A stretch of 64,000 nucleotides of DNA from CBDBBY01 sp965205055 (GTDB lineage Bacteria; Pseudomonadota; Alphaproteobacteria; Rhodobacterales; Rhodobacteraceae): assembly GCA_965205055.1 (NCBI GenBank), contig OZ242030.1, positions 4,688,801 to 4,752,800 on the forward strand, written 5' to 3'. This document shows, piece by piece, positions 18,728 to 26,068 of the stretch. Under the pieces are notes generated by a model. That model worked only from the letters and a program-made list of their open reading frames with translations. It was not told the DNA's origin and searched no databases. The position numbers and the translations under genes were made by a program. The stretch's first letter is position 1. Every line of letters begins with the position of its first letter.

Positions 18728-18800
18728 TGCCACTGCCTCTTTGGACGCAAACCGCTTGACCGAGCCATCTCAACGGTATGAATTGAAGATCGGGGCGGAC

Positions 18801-18838
18801 ACTAAAGTTCATGAAATCAATATGTCAACCCCCCCCCC
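18801..18838 (-). promoter_or_regulatory. Candidate promoter with a G10 tract abutting the -35 box
   Basis: On the minus strand, ten consecutive G (18829-18838) run directly into TTGACA (18823-18828). A 16-base spacer and TTTAGT (18801-18806) follow as -10. The predicted start is about 65 bases upstream of the lipoprotein gene at 18727. The -35 is a perfect consensus. Homopolymeric tracts next to promoters of surface proteins are a known basis of slipped-strand phase variation. Confidence 0.6.
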
Positions 18839-19224
18839 TGCCTCGGGTAGGTTGCTTCCCAGCCTTTATTTCCGACATGCCTGAAAAAGCCTTTTCTTTC
18901 ATTTATTTTACGGAGTCCGTCGCCCAATGTTGCAGTTGGGTAACACAAATTGGCCGAAGGTTCGGCGAGGATATGTTTTGGGGAATCTTTTGCCCATTTG
19001 ATTTGGCCGTTAGGTTCCTTGCGCAAGAACCGAGCGGAAAGAAGCATGGTGCAGGGATTTCATCGACGAGTGGTCTGACCGCCCATTGATGCGACTCCCC
19101 CTTGATGCGGGGTTGTCTGGATTAAGTCAAATGTAAAGTTCATATTGTTCAAGCAAGTGATTTCATTTCAATATTTGTAGTTTCGTTGGCAAAGGCTGTA
19201 TATGGACGGAAACCGCCGGAGGGA

Positions 19225-19620
19225 GGGCGCAATTCTTTTTTAGGTTGAGACGGTTCCGCGCTTTCGGTTTCACCGGAGTTCTGTGTTCAAGGGTTGCAGA
19301 CGCGGTCCTCGAGGTACGGCATGGATCGGTTCCGGACCGGCTTTCGAAGACCGGCGAACGGCGGGCTCCGCGCATCCGGGCGCGAGCAGCAGAGGTCGTC
19401 ATGGCAGTCGAGGCACGGGAAAGGGATTCCGCCATCCGGAGGCGGCGGCGCTTTTGCGACGTTGGGCCAACGAGCAGACGGCGAATCAGTCTCCTTTGAA
19501 TCTCGAGCAGTACGGCGTTTTCATGCACTATTGGCGCGAGGGCGGCCGGTTGCTTTGTCGCAAGGTCGCGGCGTCCGGCCTCCGAGATGGAAGCGCACCG
19601 TGCTCAGAACTAGGCGGCTG
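19225..19620 (+). pseudogene. Decayed 5' half of an ISKra4-family element and transposase
   Basis: Begins with a degraded terminal repeat (GGGCGCAATTCTTTTTTAGG). Islands shared with the complete element follow: GGTTCCGCGCTTTCG, CATGGATCGGT and GCGAGCAGCAGAGGTC just before an ATG. The transposase N terminus is then readable across frameshifts: NEQTANQSPLNLEQYGVF and HYWREGGRLLCRK align with the intact protein's DEQAAALGPLSVERDGV and QYWREDGRVRCRE. The similarity ends near 19620. The remaining sequence to 20010 shows no supported gene. Confidence 0.7.
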
Positions 19621-20010
19621 ACCCTGATCGGCTGCCCCTCCGCCGGACGTGGCGGAGCTCGCCGATCATCGCCGAATCCCAAGGAGGCTCCAGCCCTCAG
19701 AGAGGGTTGGCGGATGCCTCGGAACCTCGGCTCGACTGACGACCGACGTCGGCGGTCCATCAAGTGTTCTGCGAAGTATTGGGGCGCTCCCTCCCGCAAC
19801 ATGCGGCAAGGTGAATCAAGACACACAACCAAATCAGGAGCACCTGATGCCGGAGTTGCACAACCGAGCCGTTTCGTCCACCCATTTCTCGGACATTCGC
19901 CCCGCCATCAGGGATGCGATTGACGTCGGCCTCGACGGCGGATTGATCCGTGCGATGTTCAATGCCCTGTCGAGACGCCGTGCAACCCGGGGCCTGACTC
20001 GATCTGAACT

Positions 20011-20715
20011 TCAACCCTTTTGGTTGAAAAGGATTTTTTGGGCGTCCCGCTGATTCGAAATATTGCTTCGCCGGTCCTCTGCCAGCGCCCTGCCGGCCTG
20101 CACCGCGGGCCGGTCGCCGACCCGCTTCAGCCATTCGGCCATGTTCGGGAACTTGCCGATATCTTGTTCTTGCCCCTCCCAAAGCGATGCCCAAGGCCAG
20201 ACCGCCATGTCGGCAATCGAATAATCGCCCGCGACATAATCGCGGTCGGCGAGTCTTCGGTCGAGTACGCGGTAAAGCCTGGAAACTTCGTTTTTGTAGC
20301 GATCCTTCGCGTAGGGAAGGTCTTGAGGCGGCTCCATTGACGGCGCGTATCGAATGAAGTGATGCGCTTGTCCCGCCATCGGGCCGACTCCGCCCATCTG
20401 CCACATGAGCCACATGTCGACTTCGACGCGCTCCCGTTCGGAAGAGCCGTAAAAGCGCCCGTGTTTCCGGCCCAGATACTGAAGGATGGCGCCGGATTCG
20501 AATATGCCTATCGGCTCTCCGTCGGGCCCCTCATGGTCGACAATTGCGGGCATGCGATTGTTCGGCGCAATCTTCAGAAAATCCGGATCGAACTGGTCGC
20601 CCGCTCCTATGTCCACCAGATGCAAGTCGTAGGGCAGCCCGAGCTCTTCCAACGCGATGGATATCTTCCAGCCGTTGGGCGTCGGCCAGTAATGCAGGTC
20701 AATAGGTTTGGTCAT
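20011..20715 (-). CDS. Glutathione S-transferase family protein (YfcG/Ure2p-like)
   Basis: A 234-residue cytosolic protein with an N-terminal thioredoxin-fold GSH-binding domain (LHYWPTPNGWKISIALEEL; NNRMPAIVDHEGPDG; GIFESGAILQYLGRKHG) and an all-helical C-terminal domain. The TPNGWK motif, with Asn instead of a catalytic Tyr or Ser, is that of the YfcG/YghU disulfide-bond oxidoreductase group. These act on glutathionylated or disulfide substrates rather than as classical detoxifying transferases. Divergent from metZ. The physiological substrate cannot be told from the sequence. Confidence 0.88.
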   Translation of the reverse strand: MTKPIDLHYWPTPNGWKISIALEELGLPYDLHLVDIGAGDQFDPDFLKIAPNNRMPAIVDHEGPDGEPIGIFESGAILQYLGRKHGRFYGSSERERVEVDMWLMWQMGGVGPMAGQAHHFIRYAPSMEPPQDLPYAKDRYKNEVSRLYRVLDRRLADRDYVAGDYSIADMAVWPWASLWEGQEQDIGKFPNMAEWLKRVGDRPAVQAGRALAEDRRSNISNQRDAQKILFNQKG

Positions 20716-21018
20716 GCGCGCCTCCGATCAAGAACGGGGTCATACACGCGATCGGGAATCGGATTCAATCCGAATTGCGCCCAAGTCGAAATTGCCCCGC
20801 TTGGGCGGCAACAGCGGTCGCGCAGGCGAATTGCGCATCAATTGCGGCGAGCGCGGGACGCTTCCGATTGCCGCGCGGGCAGTGGACGCGCCCCTCCGCC
20901 CGTTTCTGATCGATGGCTCATGAATTCTTTACGCGGCATTCGGCGTATTGGACGGCGGATCAGCGGCGCTGTCGATGAAATTCGCTCGCGGTTCGACGCC
21001 GGAATTCTCGGATTTGAT

Positions 21019-21046
21019 TTGACTGTCGCGTTTTTAGAGCTATTTC
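21019..21046 (+). promoter_or_regulatory. Possible promoter upstream of metZ
   Basis: TTGACT at 21019-21024, a 16-base spacer and TATTTC at 21041-21046. It lies about 100 bases before the metZ start in the divergent GST-metZ gap. A stem GCAAAC...GTTTGC follows in the leader. The -10 match is weak, so this is only a candidate. Confidence 0.3.
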
Positions 21047-21145
21047 AAGCCTTTCGTATCGCATGATTTGCAAACTCGGAAGTCACGACGCTCGTTTGCA
21101 GAGCGCCTGGATTTGGTCGGTCGCGTTTGGAACGCGAGGAGTCGG

Positions 21146-22327
21146 ATGAATATGCCACGCTCACGGAACACCCGAGCGGTTCATGAGGGAACCAAACGGA
21201 GCGCATACGGTGAAACGTCCGAAGCCATATTTCTGACGCAAGGCTTCGTCTACGAAAGCGCGGAACAAGCGGAAGCGCGCTTCATCGAGTCGGGTGAAGA
21301 CGAATACGTCTACTCCCGCTACGGCAATCCGACTGTCAGAATGTTTGAAGAGCGCATGGCGTCCTTGGAAGGCGCCGAAGACGCTTTTGCGACGGCTTCG
21401 GGCATGGCAGCGGTGAATGGATCGCTCTTTTCCATGCTGAAAGCCGGAGATCATGTGGTTTCATCCAGAGCCTTGTTCGGATCATGCCTTTACATCGCGG
21501 AGCAATTGCTGCCGCGCTTCGGAATCGAGGTTACGTTCGTCGACGGCGCCGAGCTGCGCCAATGGTCGGATGCCGTTCGCCCCGGCACCAAGGCCGTATT
21601 CATGGAATCCGTCTCCAATCCGACGCTTGAGGTCATCGACCTGAAGGCGGTCGGCGAAATCGCTCATGCCAACGGCGCCATGATGGTCGTGGACAATGTT
21701 CTTTCAACGCCGCTGTTCCAGAACCCGTTCGCGTGCGGCGCAGACGTCGTGGTCTACTCCGCCACGAAGCATTTGGACGGCCAAGGAAGATGCCTGGGCG
21801 GCGTCGTTCTCGGATCCAAGGATTATGTTCGCGGCACTCTTGAACCTTACATGAAGCATACCGGCGGCTCGATGAGTCCGTTCAATGCCTGGATAATGCT
21901 GAAGGGAATCGAAACCCTTTCGCTCCGGTGCAATGCATCTGCGGATGCGGCCTTGAGAATTGCGGGGCATTTGGACGGACATCCGAAACTCGGGCGCGCG
22001 ATATACCCTCATCTCGCCAGCCACCCGCAATACGAGCTGGCCAAGGCGCGGATGGAAAAAGGCGGTACTGTGCTGTCCATCGATTTGAACGGCGGAAAGG
22101 ATGCTGCGTTCAGATTCGTCAATGCGCTCAGAATTTTCAAGATTTCGAACAATTTTGCCGATGCGAAAAGCTTGGCTACGCATCCCGCGACCACAACGCA
22201 CCAGCGTCTTTCGGAGGCGCAGCGCGAGCATCTCGGAATAACGGAAGGTTTGGTGCGGCTCTCGATCGGTTTGGAGGACCCTGACGATCTGATTTTCGAT
22301 TTGGAAGCCGCGTTGAGCGCGGCGTAG
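21146..22327 (+). CDS. metZ: O-succinylhomoserine sulfhydrylase
   Basis: PLP-dependent enzyme of the Cys/Met metabolism fold that makes homocysteine from O-succinylhomoserine and sulfide, the direct-sulfhydrylation route to methionine. The 393-residue protein shows SRYGNPTVRMFEERMASLEG, ASGMAAV, VDNVLSTPLFQNP and the PLP lysine at about residue 208 in YSATKHLDGQGR. The DGQGR form after the lysine is typical of MetZ rather than cystathionine gamma-synthase. Start at ATG 21146, with AGGAG just upstream. No typical SAM-II riboswitch core could be confirmed in the leader. Confidence 0.9.
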   Translation: MNMPRSRNTRAVHEGTKRSAYGETSEAIFLTQGFVYESAEQAEARFIESGEDEYVYSRYGNPTVRMFEERMASLEGAEDAFATASGMAAVNGSLFSMLKAGDHVVSSRALFGSCLYIAEQLLPRFGIEVTFVDGAELRQWSDAVRPGTKAVFMESVSNPTLEVIDLKAVGEIAHANGAMMVVDNVLSTPLFQNPFACGADVVVYSATKHLDGQGRCLGGVVLGSKDYVRGTLEPYMKHTGGSMSPFNAWIMLKGIETLSLRCNASADAALRIAGHLDGHPKLGRAIYPHLASHPQYELAKARMEKGGTVLSIDLNGGKDAAFRFVNALRIFKISNNFADAKSLATHPATTTHQRLSEAQREHLGITEGLVRLSIGLEDPDDLIFDLEAALSAA

Positions 22328-22448
22328 TTGAACATGATCGTTCGCAGACGGCATCCCGATGAAATTCGCATGCGCTCGATGATCGGAATTTCGGCCGACG
22401 GATCGAACACGCGGACTGGCGGAAGCGCATTGAGCGCTATTGCGAGCA

Positions 22449-23897
22449 ATGTTTGATATCAGGCCCGTCGTATATTTCATTGGAATCCTCGTTGCCGGCT
22501 TGGGGGCTACGATGCTTCTGCCGCTGTTTGCGGATTTGATTGCAGCCAACGGTCATTGGAGCACATTCGCGATTTCCGCCGCATTCACGTTCGCGATCGG
22601 CGTCGCGATGGCGATCGCTTGCAAGAACGGCGTTGGCGAGGGTCTGACAATCAGGCAGACTTTCGTTCTCACGACCGGCGTATTCGTTGTCATTTCGATT
22701 TTCGCCGCGATTCCGTTTTTGTTCGGAGCGACGGATGCGCGCTTCGTGGACGCAGTCTTCGAATCCATGTCCGGGCTGACCACGACCGGCGCGACCGTGT
22801 TCGTCGGGCTCGACAACATGCCGGAAGGGTTGCTGCTATGGCGGGGAATGCTTCAGTGGTTGGGCGGCGCATGGATGATAGTCGTTGCGATCATCGTTTT
22901 TCCGCTTTTGCGGGTCGGCGGAATGCAGCTTTTCCGGTGGGACGGCCACGACACGATGGGGACGATTCAAACCCGCGCGGTCGAGGTCACGAGGTCGATC
23001 TCCATAATCTACATCGGCCTGACTATTGCTTGCGCCTTCACGTACATCGCTGTCGGAATGCCGGCGTTCGATGCGCTCGTGCACTCGCTTACGACCATAG
23101 CGACAGGCGGTTTCGCCAACCGCGACAGCTCATTCACGGAAATGGGCAAATGGGCCGAGTACGTCGCGGTGCTGTTCATGATTCTCGCTTCGCTGCCGTT
23201 CTTTCGGTACATGCAGGCCATGCAGGGAACCTTGAAGCCGCTCGTCAAGGATAACCAGATCAAGGGATTCTTGCTTGTCGTCGCGGCTATTTTCGCGGTC
23301 CTGGTCTATTGGCAGTTCGACCGAGGCGAGACCGAACTTGAATTCGTCGTGAGGAAAGTCCTCTTCAACAGCGTTTCGATAATTTCCGGGACCGGCTATG
23401 CGAGCGCCGACTACAGCCTGTGGGGGAGTTTCCCCGTTGTCATGTTTTTTCTGATCGGCCTCATTGGAGGCTGTGCGGGCTCTACGAGCTGCTCGATAAA
23501 GATCTTCCGATTCCAACTGCTCGTCGCGGCGATAAAAATCCGCATCCAAAGGCTCCGAATGCCAAACGCTGTCTCGGCCGTTCGATACGACGGGCACTCG
23601 GTCAAACCCGAAGTCCTCACTTCGGTCATTACGTTCTTTTTCGCATTCATCGGCACGCTGGCAGGCGTCGCAGTGCTGCTTGCGCTGTCCGGACTGGATT
23701 TCATCACTTCAGTGTCCGGCGCTGCGGCGGCGCTGGCGAATATCGGGCCGGGACTCGGCAGTGAGATCGGGCCGTCCGGCAACTATTCGGAAGTCAACGA
23801 TTTCAGCAAATGGGTGCTCGTCGTCGCAATGATGATCGGCAGGCTCGAGTTGATGACTGTTTACGCGCTTTTGAGCGTAAGATTCTGGAGGGGTTGA
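22449..23897 (+). CDS. trkH: Trk/Ktr-type potassium uptake membrane subunit
   Basis: A 482-residue integral membrane protein of the TrkH family, which moves K+ together with the cytosolic TrkA regulator. Four pore-loop/selectivity-filter repeats are visible: SMSGLTTTGATVF, SLTTIATGGFANRD, SIISGTGYASADY and ALANIGPGLG. Each is flanked by hydrophobic helices, and GCAGSTSCSIKIFRFQLL is family-typical. ATG 22449 is chosen over an in-frame TTG nine bases earlier. The next gene starts two bases after the stop, so the two are co-transcribed. No trkA is in the window. Confidence 0.92.
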   Translation: MFDIRPVVYFIGILVAGLGATMLLPLFADLIAANGHWSTFAISAAFTFAIGVAMAIACKNGVGEGLTIRQTFVLTTGVFVVISIFAAIPFLFGATDARFVDAVFESMSGLTTTGATVFVGLDNMPEGLLLWRGMLQWLGGAWMIVVAIIVFPLLRVGGMQLFRWDGHDTMGTIQTRAVEVTRSISIIYIGLTIACAFTYIAVGMPAFDALVHSLTTIATGGFANRDSSFTEMGKWAEYVAVLFMILASLPFFRYMQAMQGTLKPLVKDNQIKGFLLVVAAIFAVLVYWQFDRGETELEFVVRKVLFNSVSIISGTGYASADYSLWGSFPVVMFFLIGLIGGCAGSTSCSIKIFRFQLLVAAIKIRIQRLRMPNAVSAVRYDGHSVKPEVLTSVITFFFAFIGTLAGVAVLLALSGLDFITSVSGAAAALANIGPGLGSEIGPSGNYSEVNDFSKWVLVVAMMIGRLELMTVYALLSVRFWRG

Positions 23898-23898
23898 G

Positions 23899-25509
23899 AT
23901 GGCCGGACCGGATTGCAGTCCCCGGCGTCAAACCTTCGGATTCCAAATTTGTCGAGCGCTGGCGGACCGCGGCGTTCGCACGGTTTTCGGCATACCCGGA
24001 ATCCATAATCAAGAGCTTTATCGCGGCCTCTCGACTGCTCGCATTCGGCATGTTTTGACAAGGCACGAGCAAGGCGCGGGCTTCATGGCGGACGGATATT
24101 CGCGGGCCACGGGCAAGCCGGGAGTCGCGTTCGTAATCAGCGGGCCGGGATTGGCGAACATTCTGACGCCTGTGGGCGAGGCTTATGCAGACTCGGTGCC
24201 GATGCTTGTCGTTGCCGCTTGCTTGAGCGATTCTTCGAAGGGCGCGCCGCGCGAACGCCTTCACCAAATGAAATCTCAGCGCATGTGCGCTGAATCGGCG
24301 GCCGACTGGTGCGAAACGGCTCCGTGCATTGAAAGCTTCTGCGAAGCTGCGGACCTTGCGTTCAAGGAATTTGCGGCGGGCCGCCCGAGGCCGAAGATAA
24401 TTCAAGTGCCGCTCGATGAGTTGCCGAAGCCGTCTGGGCAGCCGACGGATCCGCCGCCGGTCGGGAGGCCCGCCGCGCCGGAAAGGTCCGGCGTGGCGAA
24501 AGCTGCCGAACTGCTTCGAAACTCGAAAAAGCCGCTGTTCATATTCGGCGGCGGTTCCGCCGGCGCTGCGGCGGCCGCGCGGCGCGTGGTCGAATTGACG
24601 CAAGGAGCCGTTTTCACGACCATTGCCGGACGGGGTGTCGTGCCGCAAGAATATCCCTTGAACTTCGGCGCATTCCTCGCGCGAAGGGAAAGCTTGGCTC
24701 CATTGGCTTCAGCCGACCTGCTGATCGCTGCGGGAACCTCTCTGTCGGAAGTCGACATATGGCGGGGTGAACTGGGCCACACTGCGCCGATGGTGCGGGT
24801 GGATATCGAATCCGGCATTGCGTTTCAGGACGAGCCCGACAGCATTCCGGTGGTCGGAGATTCAAAGCTGTTTTTCGAAATGCTTGAACATGAGCTTTCG
24901 AGCGCCCGGCAGGAAAGCGAATGGCGAGCGGAAGAAGTCGCGCGCATTCGACTTTCGATGCGCGCATCTTGCGAGTCGGAAAGACCGGATGTCGCGCCCG
25001 CTGCGGATGCGCTGGCCAGATCCATGCCTGAAGACGCGATTGTTTATTCAGACATGACGCAGTTCGCGTATGCGGCCAATGAACTGATCGACGCGACGAA
25101 TCCAGGAAGATGGCATCATCCTTCCGGTTTCGGCGCCTTGGGCTACGCGCTTCCGGCGGCGATCGGAGGCAAGATCGGTCGTCCCGACGCCAAAGTGATT
25201 GCGGTCGCCGGAGATTACGGATTTCAATTCACGATGCAGGAATTGGGCGTCGCCGCGGAGTTGGGGCTGTCGCTTCCGGTTCTGCTTTGGGACAACGAAG
25301 GTCTCAAAGAAATCGAGGACTCGATGGCGCGCGAGGACATCCCGACAGATGCGCTTCGGTGCAGGAACCCTGATTTTGCTCTGCTGGCGAAAGCCTACGG
25401 AATCGATGCGATCGAGCCCGGAACGCTGTCCGAACTGCCCGCCGCGATCAAAAGCGCCTTCTCGAAGAATTCGCCGACATTGATTCATTTGCGATCAGAC
25501 GTTCGCTGA
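23899..25509 (+). CDS. Thiamine-diphosphate-dependent enzyme of the acetolactate synthase/2-oxoacid decarboxylase family
   Basis: A 536-residue enzyme with the three-domain order of the family. The N-terminal PYR domain has the catalytic Glu57 in RHEQGAGFMADGY, the central domain contains FIFGGGSAG, and the C-terminal PP domain has the Mg/ThDP motif AGDYGFQFTMQEL (from about 437) ending at WDNEG. The GDYGFQFT variant resembles enzymes annotated as 5-guanidino-2-oxopentanoate decarboxylase (AruI, arginine transaminase route), but I cannot fix the substrate. GGAGGGG precedes the ATG. It directly follows trkH, an unusual partnership that gives no metabolic clue. Confidence 0.75.
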   Translation: MAGPDCSPRRQTFGFQICRALADRGVRTVFGIPGIHNQELYRGLSTARIRHVLTRHEQGAGFMADGYSRATGKPGVAFVISGPGLANILTPVGEAYADSVPMLVVAACLSDSSKGAPRERLHQMKSQRMCAESAADWCETAPCIESFCEAADLAFKEFAAGRPRPKIIQVPLDELPKPSGQPTDPPPVGRPAAPERSGVAKAAELLRNSKKPLFIFGGGSAGAAAAARRVVELTQGAVFTTIAGRGVVPQEYPLNFGAFLARRESLAPLASADLLIAAGTSLSEVDIWRGELGHTAPMVRVDIESGIAFQDEPDSIPVVGDSKLFFEMLEHELSSARQESEWRAEEVARIRLSMRASCESERPDVAPAADALARSMPEDAIVYSDMTQFAYAANELIDATNPGRWHHPSGFGALGYALPAAIGGKIGRPDAKVIAVAGDYGFQFTMQELGVAAELGLSLPVLLWDNEGLKEIEDSMAREDIPTDALRCRNPDFALLAKAYGIDAIEPGTLSELPAAIKSAFSKNSPTLIHLRSDVR

Positions 25510-25702
25510 AGCGGCAAGCCTGCGCATTCGAGCGATTGGTTTTTCCGTGGCGGCGGCCGGCAACCCGATCGCTCTGCAGGAACGACGCAGCAGCCGTCCT
25601 GCTTGCAGTCGAATGCTTCCGCGAAAACATGCTTCGGGCCGATTTCATCGGATGGATGTTTACCGCGCTGCAGCCGCATGACCAAGAACATGAAACGCAC
25701 CC
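25510..25702 (+). mobile_element. Decayed 3' end of an ISKra4-family element
   Basis: Starts right behind the preceding stop codon. A plus-strand frame reads DAAAVLLAVECFRENM and RADFIGW, which align with GANAVLAVKCCFENM and WPDFLDW near the C terminus of the intact transposase. It ends in a degraded right terminal repeat, CCAAGAACATGAAACGCACCC (25682-25702). Its first 75 bases are also similar to 28673-28752. There is no left end and no target duplication. The rest of the gap up to 26010 has no supported feature. Confidence 0.65.
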
Positions 25703-26010
25703 GCGGCTCGCCGCGCCCGAGCGGTCGCTGTCAATGCTAAAACAGGATCCGCCTCGCAATCCATCCGAGCCAATCCGCTCGGCGCCTTCGACCGGGTTTC
25801 ATCGCGCTTCCCCATGCAGGCGAGCGGAACGCAATCGCCGCCTCAAACAGGTCGGACACGCGACAGCGCTTGATCCGATGCCCGGAGTCGGAAACGGAAA
25901 AACCCGTGTCGCATAGAACTTCTCCGCGCGAAGCCCCTGCGCTCCAAAGGTTCATGGAGCGGAACGACCATTCGAATTGCAGTTCGCGTTCCGTCAGGCC
26001 CGGATCAACA

Positions 26011-26043
26011 AAAGAAAAACTGCCGCGCCTTTCGGCGCGGCAG
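26011..26043 (-). terminator. Rho-independent terminator of lipoprotein gene C
   Basis: A perfect 10-bp GC-rich stem, CTGCCGCGCC / GGCGCGGCAG (26020-26029 with 26034-26043), with a four-base loop. On the minus strand it is followed by a U-rich run (TTTTTCTTT). It sits 26 bases after the stop of the gene at 26069-28369. Confidence 0.92.
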
Positions 26044-26068
26044 TCAGCCTCTTCAGAAAAGGTCGCAG

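Noticed and set aside
15267..18781. Long plus-strand frames of 400 and 656 codons opposite the lipoprotein genes
   Set aside because: The minus strand encodes clear lipoproteins with lipoboxes and good starts; the plus frames show no motif.
19846..20025. Small plus-strand frame (start MPELHNRAVSS) after the transposase relic
   Set aside because: It runs into the end of the convergent GST gene and has no recognisable family; probably chance.
21055..21125. SAM-II-like riboswitch before metZ (TGATTTGCAAAC...GTTTGCAG)
   Set aside because: The pairing around GATTT and the downstream TTAAA/GCTAAA pseudoknot strand of SAM-II are missing; only a simple GCAAAC/GTTTGC stem is present.
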